Below are positions 1-8,668 of a DNA stretch of 41,195 bases, piece after piece (the first letter of the stretch is position 1; each line of letters begins with the position of its first letter). Under the pieces are notes generated by a model that did not search any database, was not told the DNA's origin, and was given only the letters and a program-made list of their open reading frames with translations. The stretch comes from Caulobacter sp. (GTDB lineage Bacteria > Pseudomonadota > Alphaproteobacteria > Caulobacterales > Caulobacteraceae). The position numbers and the translations under genes are program-made. Location: contig WGLL01000016.1 of assembly GCA_016125585.1 (NCBI GenBank), forward strand, positions 1-41,195, given 5' to 3'.

Positions 1-56
1 ATGGCGACAGTTCCGCATGCCGCGTAACGGCGGTCAATGACCTGGGGCGTTCTCAA

Positions 57-136
57 ATCCTCCCCCTCGCGCAGCGCGGGGGAGGGGGACCCCCGGCCCG
101 CTTCAGGGCCGGGGGTGGAGGGGGCTGCGCCGGCGC
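57..136 (+). repeat. GC-rich intergenic palindromic (REP-like) element, host flank
   Basis: This begins AATCCTCCCCCT, contains a GGGGGAGGGGGAC block and a CCCGGCCC/GGGCCGGG stem, and ends GGTGGAGGGGGC...GCCGGCGC. A related element lies inverted on the other host flank. Such elements are multicopy in several alphaproteobacterial genomes. Prophage insertion is immediately beside its end. Confidence 0.6.
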
Positions 137-141
137 ACGGG
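137..141. repeat. 5-bp target site duplication (right-end side)
   Basis: ACGGG directly precedes the terminal TGT of the prophage. The same five bases follow the other terminus at 41055..41059. Mu-family transposases duplicate 5 bp of target. Confidence 0.95.
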
Positions 142-168
142 TGTAGCGCGACATCGGAAGCTGGAGTC
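142..168 (+). repeat. Terminal inverted repeat, Mu-type right end (R1)
   Basis: This is the first 27 bp of the element. It aligns without gaps to the reverse complement of 41028..41054 with 21/27 identities. The shared blocks are TGT, GACATC and GCTGGAGTC. It is the expected outermost transposase-binding site and contains a GAGTC (GANTC) motif at 164..168. Confidence 0.93.
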
Positions 169-176
169 TGAGACAC

Positions 177-190
177 GTGAAACTGGAGCA
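177..190 (+). repeat. Subterminal transposase-binding-like repeat (R2)
   Basis: GTGAAACTGGAGCA repeats the core of the terminal repeat (GGAAGCTGGAGTC) in the same orientation, about 22 bp further in. A second copy of GCGACATCGG, also part of R1, lies at 198..207. Mu ends carry several transposase sites, and these are the obvious candidates for the inner ones. Confidence 0.6.
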
Positions 191-269
191 CTCTGCAGCG
201 ACATCGGTCATTCCTAAGCGAGTTCTGAGGGGCGTCAAAGCGATGCCTTAGCACCCCGTCAGATCAGGC

Positions 270-1193
270 TCAGCCGCCCAGCCGGTGAGCAGCTTTGAGA
301 GTTGACCACGCGACCGCTGCAGCCAGGGAGCAAACCCCGTTGCCGGCCGCCCGGGTTCGGTCCACCCAATCAGCCAGCCCATGATCAGCTCGTAGAAGGC
401 AGGGTTGGAGATCAGGCCATCGGAGAAGGAGCCTTTCCCATGCCTGAAGCTCACCCGGACCGGGAGCGAAGAGGGGCGCGCCAGAGTCGCCGTCCAGCCG
501 CAGGCCCGCAGGATCATCCACAGGATGGTCCAGTTCAGCGCCGCCCTCCCCAGCGGGTACTGGCCCCCACTCTCCGGATCGATGTCGAAGGGCGAGATCG
601 ACCGGATGTGGCCCTCCTGGACAATCAGGTCCGGAGAGTAGCCTTTGTCTGCAGCGGTTGGCGTGGGCCAGGATGAAGATCCGGCGACGCCGATGGCGAG
701 CGCCCGCTTCTCGCGCGCTGAAGATGCCCGCCTTTGTCGTGAAGCCCATGATTTCCAGCTCGTCGACGACTTCGGGCAATCCCAGATCGACGTGGCCCTC
801 GACGTTTTCGAGGAAGACCCATTCGGGTTCGACTTCGCTGACGATCCTTGCGACCTCCGGCCAGAGGTGGCGGGGGTCATCCCTGCCGCGTCGCTTACCG
901 GCGACGCTGAAGGGCTGGCAGGGATAGCCGGCAGTGACGAGATGAAGGCGCCCGCGCCAAGGTCGGCCTTCAAAGGTTCGCAGATCGTCCCAGACAGCAG
1001 CTTCAGCCAGGGCCTGGTCGCCCATCCGGGCCACGAGAGCGGCCGCAGCGTGGGCTTCCCGCTCGACGTAACCCACAGTCCGATAGGCGGGCTCGGCGAT
1101 GTGGACGCCGAGGTCGAGGCCGCCATAGCCGGCGCAGAGGGAGAGACCGCGGAAGTCAGCGGTTTCGGGGTGGTGGTCGGTATGTAGAGCCAC
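270..1193 (-). CDS. C5-cytosine DNA methyltransferase (phage-encoded)
   Basis: This 307-aa protein has the ordered C5-MTase motifs: motif I (LCAGYGGLDLG, about residues 19-29), motif IV with the catalytic PCQ (Cys92), motif VI ENV (129-131), a motif VIII-like basic run RHRRRRIF (166-173) and motif X GNGVCSLAAA near the C-terminus. The target-recognition region between VIII and X is short. It is the last gene before the right end, the position of mom in Mu, and it overlaps the com-like gene by 38 bp. It probably protects phage or prophage DNA from host restriction. The target sequence cannot be read from the protein. Confidence 0.9.
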   Translation of the reverse strand: MALHTDHHPETADFRGLSLCAGYGGLDLGVHIAEPAYRTVGYVEREAHAAAALVARMGDQALAEAAVWDDLRTFEGRPWRGRLHLVTAGYPCQPFSVAGKRRGRDDPRHLWPEVARIVSEVEPEWVFLENVEGHVDLGLPEVVDELEIMGFTTKAGIFSAREAGARHRRRRIFILAHANRCRQRLLSGPDCPGGPHPVDLALRHRSGEWGPVPAGEGGAELDHPVDDPAGLRLDGDSGAPLFAPGPGELQAWERLLLRWPDLQPCLLRADHGLADWVDRTRAAGNGVCSLAAAVAWSTLKAAHRLGG

Positions 1194-1365
1194 AAGGCCT
1201 TTTCCTTTCGGCCGCTCGGTCGGCGGTCGGCAAGGGGCTCGGTGGCCTCAATGAGTTGAAGACGCCGCAGCGTCGGCATTTGATCTCGATTACGCCCGAG
1301 ATCGCGGCCGGGGCAGCTTTGAATAATAGCGCGCCGCACCCACAGCACCGTATCGACTCCTGCAC
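1156..1365 (-). CDS. com: Com-like zinc-binding translational regulator
   Basis: A 69-aa protein from a GTG start. The N-terminal half has two Cys pairs (C7/C10 and C29/C32, the second as KCRRC) and the SIRC...LLFKA...IEIKC...N.LR pattern of Mu Com. The C-terminal tail is Arg/Pro-rich. In Mu, Com binds mRNA and opens the mom translation start. Here its 3' end overlaps the start of a C5 methyltransferase by 38 bp, the same arrangement with a different modification enzyme. Family assignment is good; a role in methyltransferase translation is inferred from Mu. Confidence 0.8.
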   Translation of the reverse strand: MQESIRCCGCGALLFKAAPAAISGVIEIKCRRCGVFNSLRPPSPLPTADRAAERKRPCGSTYRPPPRNR

Positions 1366-1459
1366 CTGAATATTCCACGAAGACCCCGCCGCCGCGCGCG
1401 GTGGGGGTGACTGAGGCGGCGGCGCGCCGTCGCCAAGGTGCCGGTGACCGCCGGCGGTT

Positions 1460-1499
1460 CAAGGTGGTGAGACACCTTGGACCCCCCTCTGCCGAGGGG
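1460..1499 (-). terminator. Tandem hairpins after the tail-collar gene
   Basis: Two stem-loops follow the collar gene stop: CCCCTC-N4-GAGGGG (1484..1499) and CAAGGTG-N6-CACCTTG (1460..1479). Neither is followed by a clear U-tract. They could end late transcription or shape the leader of com. The rest of 1366..1504 is GC-rich, shows no gene, and probably contains the com promoter. Confidence 0.45.
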
Positions 1500-1504
1500 C
1501 GTCT

Positions 1505-2116
1505 TCAGAAGGCCTGGATGATGTACATCAGGGCCACGTTCCTCGGCCGGGTCTCGGTCCCGCCGGTCGAACCGGTGACCTGGGCGGCGCCGGCGCCGCC
1601 GGAGTTGTTGATCGAGTTGTTCGGCCCCGACCCGGTGTTCAGATTGGGCAGGCCGTGGGTGTGGGCCTGAATCGCCTGGGCTTGGGTTGAGCCCAGCGCT
1701 CTGCCGGTATCGACGCCGCGCCCGTGGTCCCAGCCCCTGGCGAACTCGCCGCGCATATCGGGCAGGTTGAAGGTGGTCGAACCGTCTCCGCCGCCGTAGG
1801 TCGTGCCGATAACGGCGAACAGGACGCTGTAGTCGGCCCGCGAGACCGCCGCCCCATCGCACTCCAGCCAACCGTCCGGGGCCGTCGACCCCGCATGCAT
1901 GGCCACGTTGCCCGCCGCCCCGCCGCCGATCCTGCGGATAGCTTCGAGCAGCTGGGTGTAGTCGCCCTTGTCCAGATCAATGCCGGCGGCCTCGACCACT
2001 CCGCAGATGTTCTCCTGCACATCATTGAGCCATTCCGGCGTCACCGGCGTCGCCGGGGCGGGGGTCTTCTTGAACAGATCGTCGACGGTGGCGTCGGCGG
2101 CGTCGATGCGGTGCAT
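1505..2116 (-). CDS. Phage tail-collar domain protein (tail fibre or baseplate tip)
   Basis: 203 aa. Residues about 70-125 form a tail-collar domain (GSTAPDGWLECDGAAVSR, YGGGDGSTTFNLPDMRGEFARGWD), the signature of short tail fibres and collar proteins. A Gly/Asn/Ser-rich segment containing AHTHGL follows, then the typical ending ETRPRNVALMYII. It lies directly downstream of the gp48 homologue, where Mu places its fibre gene S. It is much shorter than Mu S, and the 1046-aa fibre-like protein at 18192..21332 may supply the host-binding part. Confidence 0.88.
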   Translation of the reverse strand: MHRIDAADATVDDLFKKTPAPATPVTPEWLNDVQENICGVVEAAGIDLDKGDYTQLLEAIRRIGGGAAGNVAMHAGSTAPDGWLECDGAAVSRADYSVLFAVIGTTYGGGDGSTTFNLPDMRGEFARGWDHGRGVDTGRALGSTQAQAIQAHTHGLPNLNTGSGPNNSINNSGGAGAAQVTGSTGGTETRPRNVALMYIIQAF

Positions 2117-2125
2117 GGGGCCTCC

Positions 2126-2719
2126 TCAGGCGTAGGTGAAAATGACGCGGGTGTGGGCCGGCCGGACCGCGTTGATCACGCACTCCAGGTCGATGGCCGC
2201 CCCCTCGGCCAGGCGGTCGCCCGCGCGGCTGACGCCGGCGCGGAACAGGGTGAAGTCGGTCTCGGTCAGGACATGGACCCGCCAGACGAACCGCCACTTC
2301 TCATCGGTGATCAGGGCGGTCAGGGCGCCGTCATAGCTGTCGACGGCAGGGTCGAACTCATGGATCTCGATATCGAAGCCCAGGGTCTCGGCAAGGCCGA
2401 TATAGAAGGCCCGGGTCTGGCCGGCCTGAAAGGCCAGCTTGCGCCAGGCGATGACCTGCCGGGCGGAGATCGTGGTCGCCTCGGCCGTGCAGGGATCGGG
2501 CAGGCCAAGCACCCGTTCCCAGTCCTCGATCATGTCGAACGTGGTGCGCGGATCGGCCTCCTCGAACAGGTCGCCGACCCGGCTGTCCAGCCGGGCCATC
2601 TCCTGCGCCCAGCCGGTGAACAGGTCGCCCAGCCCGCCGTCGCGATCGCGCGACCAGGCCGGCCCGGTCGGCAACAGGGCCATCAGCTGGTCGACATAGG
2701 CGGCGCTGTCTCTGGCCAT
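2126..2719 (-). CDS. Mu gp48-like baseplate protein (YmfQ/DUF2313)
   Basis: 197 aa. It shows the family start (YVDQLMALLPTGPAW), the central pattern DPRTTFDMIEDWERVLGLPDPC near residue 60-80, and a C-terminal segment ending in a YxxD/FE-type core (CVINAVRPAHTRVIF). In Mu this protein joins gp47 in the baseplate wedge. It lies between gp47 and the collar protein, the conserved order. Confidence 0.9.
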   Translation of the reverse strand: MARDSAAYVDQLMALLPTGPAWSRDRDGGLGDLFTGWAQEMARLDSRVGDLFEEADPRTTFDMIEDWERVLGLPDPCTAEATTISARQVIAWRKLAFQAGQTRAFYIGLAETLGFDIEIHEFDPAVDSYDGALTALITDEKWRFVWRVHVLTETDFTLFRAGVSRAGDRLAEGAAIDLECVINAVRPAHTRVIFTYA

Positions 2720-2724
2720 GCCGC

Positions 2725-3777
2725 TCAGCTCCAGGTGATCGTGCCGAGGACCACGATCTCCTCGGGGTCGGCGACGACGTTGGCGGCGGGCGAGACCAGG
2801 ACGTGGTCGGTCTCGCCGGCGGCGATGGAGATGGCCTCGCGGATATGGCTGATCAGCAGCGTCCCGCCGGGTTCGGTCTCCCGGGTCAGCAGGTCGCGCA
2901 GCTCGGCCTCGACGGCCGCCTTCACCGCGTCGGTCGCGGGGGTCAGCTCGATCTCCGGATCGAGCGCCAGCGGGGTTGGCGCAAACACCGTGACGTCGGC
3001 CGTCACCGGCCGCAGCGGGTCGATGTAATCGGCCACGGCGGTCAGATCGCCGCTGGCCGGGATCACGTCCTCCAGCCCGTCCAGGACGAAGGTCACGCCC
3101 ACCGTGCCCAGCCCGTCGCGCTCGGGAAACACCCAGGCCCGGGTGACGCCGGCCACCTCCAGCGCCCAGCGCTCATAGTCGGTCGCCGCACCGCCCCGGG
3201 GCTGCTCGCGGATGCGGGCCAGCAGCCGGCCGCGAAGGTCATTGTCCGATTCCTCGTCGACGCCGCCGGTCACCCCGCCGACCGCGACCACGGCGGCGCT
3301 GGAGACCCCGGCGACGGGCGAGACAAAGGTCAGGGCGGTCCCGGCCTCGGCCAGGCCGCCCGCGCCGGCCTCGGCGGCGACGATGGCGGCGGTGGCCACG
3401 CCCAGGGCAATGGTCGCCTCGGCGGTGACCAGATACTCGGCCCCGTCGCTGCGCTGCAGCCGGGTGCCTTCAGGGATCACCGAGGTGTTGACCCCGGTCA
3501 GGTCGGCCGAGCCGGTGGCGGCCGTCGCCGCCTTGCGCGCGACCCCATAGATCCCGGCCCAGCGCGACAGGTGCTCGGCGTCGGCGGTGTCGGGCATCAG
3601 CTGCTCGGCGGCATAGTCCAGGAAGCCATAGAGGCCGTGAATCGCCCCGGCATGCACCCGCGCCAGCACCAGCTCGATGGCCCGGCGCAACAGGGCGTCG
3701 CCCCCCGCCAGCCGGCCGGACATATCGGTCTCGGCCTGGTCGATCAGGGCCGACAGGGTCGGACGGGTGAAGGGCAT
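2725..3777 (-). CDS. Baseplate J / Mu gp47-like wedge protein
   Basis: 350 aa from ATG at 3777, which overlaps the gp46 stop (TGATG). It has the baseplate-J layout: N-terminal region with RPTLSALIDQAETDM and a DTADAEHLSRWAGIYG motif, a beta-rich core, and the DEESDNDLRGRLLARI..P..GGAATDYERWALEV block typical of gp47/P2 J. An in-frame extension to 4230 exists but translates as an Arg/Gly-rich shadow of gp46 and was not used. Confidence 0.95.
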   Translation of the reverse strand: MPFTRPTLSALIDQAETDMSGRLAGGDALLRRAIELVLARVHAGAIHGLYGFLDYAAEQLMPDTADAEHLSRWAGIYGVARKAATAATGSADLTGVNTSVIPEGTRLQRSDGAEYLVTAEATIALGVATAAIVAAEAGAGGLAEAGTALTFVSPVAGVSSAAVVAVGGVTGGVDEESDNDLRGRLLARIREQPRGGAATDYERWALEVAGVTRAWVFPERDGLGTVGVTFVLDGLEDVIPASGDLTAVADYIDPLRPVTADVTVFAPTPLALDPEIELTPATDAVKAAVEAELRDLLTRETEPGGTLLISHIREAISIAAGETDHVLVSPAANVVADPEEIVVLGTITWS

Positions 3778-4223
3778 CAGTGAAACTCCCAGAGAAAGTC
3801 GAAGGTCTGCCGCGTCGGGCCTTCCGGCCGGGTGATGGCGACGCTGAGGGCGATCCCGGCGTCGCCCAGCGCCTCGGCCTCGACCGTCACCGCGCTGGCC
3901 ACCCCGTCGGCGATCATCCAGGCCAGCGCCTCGGCCGCGCGATCGCGGGCCAGGCGGATGTCCTCGGGCCGACGCTTGCCCCGGTGCGACAGCCAGTGGC
4001 GTGAGCCGATCAGGTCGCCTTCGACCGGCGGCGCGACGTCGGCCCACCAGCCCCGGCGGTCGGCGCCGGGCTCGGGCAGGACATCGTCGGCCGTGGCGCG
4101 GCGATCGGTGAACAGCGAGATCAGCGCCGCCGTCCGCAGGGCCGCGTCGGGCTGCTCGGCGTCGGCCACAACCAGCCGCGCTTCCTGCGCCTCGGCATCC
4201 CAGATCAGGGCCAGGCCGCTCAT
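3777..4223 (-). CDS. Mu gp46-like baseplate protein (P2 W/lysozyme-like family)
   Basis: 148 aa. It begins with a short beta segment (ALIWDAEAQEARLVV), then LRTAALISLFTDRRA...RRGWWADV and GSRHWLSHRGKR, the conserved GP46 family pattern. Its start overlaps gp45 by ATGA and its stop overlaps gp47 by TGATG. It is an inner baseplate component by family and position. Confidence 0.92.
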   Translation of the reverse strand: MSGLALIWDAEAQEARLVVADAEQPDAALRTAALISLFTDRRATADDVLPEPGADRRGWWADVAPPVEGDLIGSRHWLSHRGKRRPEDIRLARDRAAEALAWMIADGVASAVTVEAEALGDAGIALSVAITRPEGPTRQTFDFLWEFH

Positions 4224-4867
4224 GACGCAAACACCTTGGTCGAGCCGCCGGTGATCAGGCCGCCGGCGACGGTGTCGCCGACCCGCGCCACCCGGCCGCC
4301 GCCGGCCGAGCCGCCCAGATGCACCTCGGGCGCATCAAGGGAGGCCTTGGCGGCGGTCACCGTGGCGTTGCCGGTGGCGGTGACCTGGACGTTGCCCTCG
4401 GCCGCGATCGTCGCGTCGCCATCGGCGCTCACGGACGCCGAACCCTGCGTCGTCACCGCGACGTCGCCGGTGGCGTTGATCGCCACCGCGCCGCCGACCT
4501 GAAAACTGAGGTCCAGGCTGGTGACGATGACGATCCCGTCTCGCGTCAGATGCACCTTCTGGCCAAGGTCATCAGCCAGAGCCACCTCCCCGCCCTGCAG
4601 GCCCTTCAGGCGATAGCGGCGATCCCCGACCGCCACGGCGATCGACTGCCCCCGCTGACCGCTCACCGCCAGGGTGACGGCCGTCGCCCCGGGCAGGGGC
4701 GCGGAATTGAAGCCGTAGTCCTGGTGACGCACCACGTCGTCCAGGACCTCATCGGCCAGCAGCTCCAGCTGCAGCAGCTGCTCATCGCCGCTGTCGTCGA
4801 CCAGGGCGACGCCGGCGCGGCCGACCATCATCCGGGCGGCGTCGATCGAGGCCTTGCGGGGCGCCAT
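4220..4867 (-). CDS. Baseplate spike protein, Mu gp45 / gpV-like
   Basis: 215 aa. The N-terminal RMMVGRAGVALVDD and the OB-like region with QDYGFNSAPLPGA match Mu gp45. The C-terminal third is a beta-helix-like repeat rich in Ala/Thr/Val (GDVAVTTQGSASVSADGDATIAAEGNVQV...), expected for the trimeric membrane-piercing spike. It lies between hub gene P and gp46. Confidence 0.93.
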   Translation of the reverse strand: MAPRKASIDAARMMVGRAGVALVDDSGDEQLLQLELLADEVLDDVVRHQDYGFNSAPLPGATAVTLAVSGQRGQSIAVAVGDRRYRLKGLQGGEVALADDLGQKVHLTRDGIVIVTSLDLSFQVGGAVAINATGDVAVTTQGSASVSADGDATIAAEGNVQVTATGNATVTAAKASLDAPEVHLGGSAGGGRVARVGDTVAGGLITGGSTKVFAS

Positions 4868-5934
4868 CAGAACTCTCCCAGGGACGCCAGCGGCGGCGTC
4901 GATTTGCGGCGCCGCTTGGCCGGCGCCGGGATGGCCAGCTGGCCGAAGGCTTCCTTGGGGGCCAGCATCAGCTCGGTGCGGCTGCCGGTCTCGTCGCGTC
5001 GATAGGTCACCGCATAGATCAGCAGCTCGGCCTCGATGCCGACCGCCCTGGCCTTGACCGGAACCCGCCGATCGGCGCGGTACAGCTCGCCGCCGCCGTC
5101 GCGAAACCCGCTCACGGTGATCTGCACCTGCTGGCCCCGGCCGGCCCGGGTGGTCGCCTCATGGCGCGCCCTGGCGGCGAGGTTGGCCGGGGTCGAGTGA
5201 TCGTCATTGACGATCAGCAGGGGGCGGTAGCGGCCAAGCCCGCCGTCCTTCTCGGTCGCCTTGGGACGCGTCGCGCCGTCCGCCGAATAGCCCTTCAGCA
5301 CATAGTCGCTGAACCGCTCGCCCAGGCTGTTGGTGAAGGTGATGGCCTCGATCGTCTGGCCCAGCTCCAGGCTGTAGCCGGCGGCCTGCTGGCCCGGAAC
5401 GATCAGCTGAAGGTCGCCCTCGGCCGTGGTCACCGGCAGGACCCCGCGCTGGCGGGCCATGCGGTCGATGGCCTCGAACACCTTCTCGCCCTGCTGCAGG
5501 GCGAAGGTGGCGAACACCGCCCCGGTCGAGGCCACGGCCTTGACGCCGATGGAGAACGGCGCGGTCAGGTCGGCGGCGATCTGTTCCAGCTTGCGACCCT
5601 TCCAGCTGCCCGGCTTGTGGATCGCCGAGCAGTCGGTCAGGTCGATGGTCTTCTCCATCCCCGAAACGGTCAGCGGGTGACGCTCGGCGTCCAGGGCGTA
5701 TTCGGCCACATCGACCCAGCCGGTGATCACCTTGTCCTCGCCGATGAACAGCTGGCAGGCGTCGCCGGCCTCGATGCCCCACTGGTCCGGATCGCCGGGC
5801 CAGCGCTCGGACAGGGCGATCTGGAAGTGCCCGACCAGCGCATCGATGCCGACCGAGACGGTGAACGTCTTCCAGCCCGTGAAGATCTTGCCGCCGATGC
5901 GGATGCTGATCTGGTCCTGTTCCGCGTCCGCCAT
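4867..5934 (-). CDS. P: Baseplate hub protein, Mu gpP-like
   Basis: 355 aa. It carries the contractile-tail hub fold seen in Mu P and P2 D: an N-terminal beta domain (ISIRIGGKIFTGWKTFTVSVGIDALVGHFQIAL), the VITGWVDVAEYALD...LTVSGMEKTIDLTDCS block and a later AIDRMARQRGVLPVT segment. It lies between N and the gp45 spike, as in Mu, and starts within the stop region of N. Confidence 0.93.
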   Translation of the reverse strand: MADAEQDQISIRIGGKIFTGWKTFTVSVGIDALVGHFQIALSERWPGDPDQWGIEAGDACQLFIGEDKVITGWVDVAEYALDAERHPLTVSGMEKTIDLTDCSAIHKPGSWKGRKLEQIAADLTAPFSIGVKAVASTGAVFATFALQQGEKVFEAIDRMARQRGVLPVTTAEGDLQLIVPGQQAAGYSLELGQTIEAITFTNSLGERFSDYVLKGYSADGATRPKATEKDGGLGRYRPLLIVNDDHSTPANLAARARHEATTRAGRGQQVQITVSGFRDGGGELYRADRRVPVKARAVGIEAELLIYAVTYRRDETGSRTELMLAPKEAFGQLAIPAPAKRRRKSTPPLASLGEF

Positions 5935-7154
5935 CAGCCCGCCCCGCCGTCAGGGGTCAGCAGCTCCAGCTGCCGGCCGGCCGGAACAAAGCCGGGATGG
6001 GCGATGCGGTTGCGGCTGACCAGCTCCAGGTCGCGGGTCGCGTCGCCATAGATCCGATGCGCCAGCACCAGCGCCGGCAGGGTGGCCATCGGCGAAAAGC
6101 CGAACACCCGCGCCCTCGATCCGCCCCGCGCCTCGACGTCCCTGACCAGGGCCGAGCGCATCGCCTCCAGCGCCCGCCAGGCCTCATCCTCGCCGGCGTC
6201 TCCGGCCTCGATCGACAACAGGTCGATGCCGGCGGCCAGCTGGTCGCGGATCTGCGCCGCCTGGTCATAGGACTCGAAGTCGATCTGGCTGACCGCGATC
6301 ACCGCCTCGGCCGCCGCAGCGCGCCGGACCAGGTTGACCAGGGCCGCCTGGTTGGCCCGTTGGCGACCCCGCGACGGGGTGTCGCCCAGCACCACCGCCA
6401 GGGTCCCGCCAAAGCCCATCAGCGCCCGAAGCCCCGGCAGAGCCGCCAGCGGATTGGTCGCCAGTGCGCGAACCTGCCCGACCAGGGCGATGACCTGCCC
6501 GGCCATCGAGGCCGGCGCGGCGATCAGCGCCCCGGCCTGGCTGACCAGGTCCGCGCCCAACTGGTTCAGATCGCCCAGGGCAGAGATCGCCGGCGCCAGG
6601 CTCGACACCGCCGCCGTCACCTGGGCCTGCACCCCGGCCAGCACATCGCCGGCCGAGGCGGCGACAAAGCCAGGCGCCCCGGCCACCGAGAAGCCCGCGC
6701 CCAGACTGTCGGCCGAGGCCGTCGAGGCCGCGCCGGCGGCGTCTGCCGCCTGGGCGGCGGTGTCCTGGGCGATGCCCGGCGACAGGTTGGCGCCCGACTC
6801 CACGAACGACAGGTTGAACAGCGCCTGGCCGCCTTCGGCCGCGCTCTCCTCGATCGACTGCGGCCCCTCGACCGAGACGGTCAGGACGCCAAGCCATGGA
6901 TGCACAAGCACCCCTGGACCCTTGGTCTCCAGCGCTGCCTTCAGAGCGTCGCGGGCGGCCATATAGTCGGGGCCGATGACGAAGGCCTGCACCCGCCAGC
7001 GGCGCAGCGCCCGGCCCATGTCCTCGGCGAACGGCTCGTCGCGCTGCGCGTATTGATGCACCTCGGTGCGCCGGCCCGCCTCATGGACGTGGCTGTCGAC
7101 CTTGAAGGCCACGCCCCGGAAGCTGGCCGGGCGAAGCTGCTCGCGCCACGCCAT
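5934..7154 (-). CDS. N: Mu gpN-like protein (DNA circularization N-terminal domain)
   Basis: 406 aa. The N-terminus (WREQLRPASFRGVAFKVDSHVHEAGRRTEVHQY...PFAEDMGR) is the DNA_circ_N signature of Mu N. The middle is long and Ala-rich with coiled-coil character, and the C-terminus is a compact domain with LPALVLAHRIYGDATRDLELVSRN. In Mu, N is a tail/baseplate protein, and ejected DNA is circularised by a separately named protein; the domain name is historical. Order TMP-N-P is conserved. Confidence 0.92.
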   Translation of the reverse strand: MAWREQLRPASFRGVAFKVDSHVHEAGRRTEVHQYAQRDEPFAEDMGRALRRWRVQAFVIGPDYMAARDALKAALETKGPGVLVHPWLGVLTVSVEGPQSIEESAAEGGQALFNLSFVESGANLSPGIAQDTAAQAADAAGAASTASADSLGAGFSVAGAPGFVAASAGDVLAGVQAQVTAAVSSLAPAISALGDLNQLGADLVSQAGALIAAPASMAGQVIALVGQVRALATNPLAALPGLRALMGFGGTLAVVLGDTPSRGRQRANQAALVNLVRRAAAAEAVIAVSQIDFESYDQAAQIRDQLAAGIDLLSIEAGDAGEDEAWRALEAMRSALVRDVEARGGSRARVFGFSPMATLPALVLAHRIYGDATRDLELVSRNRIAHPGFVPAGRQLELLTPDGGAG

Positions 7155-8668
7155 CAGGGCTGCCCTCCGGTCGGGCCGCGCCGCTCGGTCAGGTCAAAGC
7201 CGAAGCTCGATTCCTTGCCCTTCAGCACCAGGCCCGGGGCCAGGCTGATCTCCAGCTTGCCGGTCAGGGGCTTGGCCGGCGCCAGCGGTCCGCCGCCGAG
7301 ACCGGCCAGCGGGCGGTTGGCGCCGAGGATGGTGGGGCGCGCATCAGCAGTGGATCGCCGCCGCTGGGACGCCGCCCAAGGATTGCGGTGCTTTTCCCAA
7401 TCGTATTGGATCGTGCTTTCCCCTGACATCGGGAAGGCTCGGTCCAGCGCCCCCAGGTCAAAGAAATTGTGGAGCGGAGAGTTCTCCGCCGCTTTCCGAA
7501 GGCGCGGGATCGCGCTGGCCAAGGTGGCGACGGCATTTGCAAGCGTGCCAATATCTTCTGCCAGCTTCACCCAATCGACCGACTTGCCGAACCTGACCAA
7601 CGAATCCATGGCGTCGGACAGGCTGGTCGAGATCCGCTCAGCCCATTTGTCGAGACGGCCATCCGCTTCGGCCTTTTCGAGGAAGTCCAGGAAACTGGTC
7701 AGATGGCCCTTGGCCTTGTCCATCAGGCCCTTGTCGGCGATGCGGCCGAGGAAGCTGTCCCGGCTTAGCTCGGCACGTTGCACCAGGCGGGGCCAGCTCG
7801 TCCGATCCGCGTCCAGCGCCCCGCCATACTTCGACGCCAAGATGCTCGACAGGCTCTTGCGAACCCCGGCGGCGGTGCGGCTGGACGTCGCCGTCATCCG
7901 CTTGCCGTCCTGTTCCCAGGTGAACACCACCTGGCGGCCGACCTTGCGGGCCTGAATGGCGTAGTCATCCAGGGTGCCGAACTGCCCTTGTTGCGCCTTC
8001 AGAAAGGTTTCGACGGCGTTGCCGAGAGTCTTGTCATTGGCCACGGCCGCGCCGGCCAGGATGGCCAGACTGCCGCCCGCAGGGTCAATGCCCCGTGTTC
8101 TTAGGCGGACATAGGCGTCTGTGACCTGGTCCAGGTCCTGGCCGCTGTGGATCGAGAACTTGTCGATCCATTTCAGAGATGTCTTGGCCGCTTCCCGCGT
8201 CTTGTCGATGGCGGTCAGCCGCGCCACGAACCCGTCTCGCCGGGCGCCTTCGTCCAGGATGCGCCGACCGCCCATGATCGAGCCGGAGACGGCCAAGCCG
8301 CCGGCGGCGGCCACGCCCAGCCCGATCAAGCCCCCCGCGCCGCCGGCCAGCCTCGCCAGTCCGCCGGCGGCGACAGCGCCGCCGCCTCTCCGCCCGCCGG
8401 CGACGTTGCCGAGGCTCTCCTCGCGGCGCAACCGGCGCTGGCGCTCGATCAGGGCGTCAAGGGTCCGGATGTTGCCCCGGCCGGCGGTGTTGAACCGCTC
8501 GGCCGCGCTGGTCGTCCGGCCGATAGCGCCGGTCATGGCCGTCCAGCCCCGGGGGCTGTCCTTCACCTCTCGCGACAGACCATGCACCGTCGCCGTGAAG
8601 CGCCGGACGGTGGGCGACGCCCCCCGGTCCAGCGCCTGCAGCACGAGCTTAAGATTGAGATCGGTCAT
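7154..8668 (-). CDS. Tail tape-measure protein
   Basis: 504 aa from ATG at 8668 (MTDLNLKLVLQALDRG). An upstream in-frame start (8701) is less likely because the MTDLNL start lies next to the end of the frameshifted chaperone. It has an N-terminal helical region, a hydrophobic Gly/Ala stretch at about residues 95-140 (GGLARLAGGAGGLIGLGVAA) and long alpha-helical segments, all typical of tape measures. It is short for the class, so the tail should also be short; 504 residues at about 0.15 nm each gives roughly 75 nm. Confidence 0.85.
   Translation of the reverse strand: MTDLNLKLVLQALDRGASPTVRRFTATVHGLSREVKDSPRGWTAMTGAIGRTTSAAERFNTAGRGNIRTLDALIERQRRLRREESLGNVAGGRRGGGAVAAGGLARLAGGAGGLIGLGVAAAGGLAVSGSIMGGRRILDEGARRDGFVARLTAIDKTREAAKTSLKWIDKFSIHSGQDLDQVTDAYVRLRTRGIDPAGGSLAILAGAAVANDKTLGNAVETFLKAQQGQFGTLDDYAIQARKVGRQVVFTWEQDGKRMTATSSRTAAGVRKSLSSILASKYGGALDADRTSWPRLVQRAELSRDSFLGRIADKGLMDKAKGHLTSFLDFLEKAEADGRLDKWAERISTSLSDAMDSLVRFGKSVDWVKLAEDIGTLANAVATLASAIPRLRKAAENSPLHNFFDLGALDRAFPMSGESTIQYDWEKHRNPWAASQRRRSTADARPTILGANRPLAGLGGGPLAPAKPLTGKLEISLAPGLVLKGKESSFGFDLTERRGPTGGQP

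Noticed and set aside
248..1462. 404-aa minus-strand open frame covering com and the methyltransferase
   Set aside because: Its translation is Ser/Arg/Pro-rich and without motifs, while the frames at 270..1193 and 1156..1365 show clear methyltransferase and Com motifs.
3777..4230. Upstream extension of gp47 to 4230
   Set aside because: Wrong-frame translation of gp46; gp47 homologues start at MPFTRPTL.
5997..7955. 652-aa plus-strand open frame over N and the tape measure
   Set aside because: Arg/Gln/His-rich composition typical of the antisense of GC-rich genes; the minus strand has conserved phage proteins.
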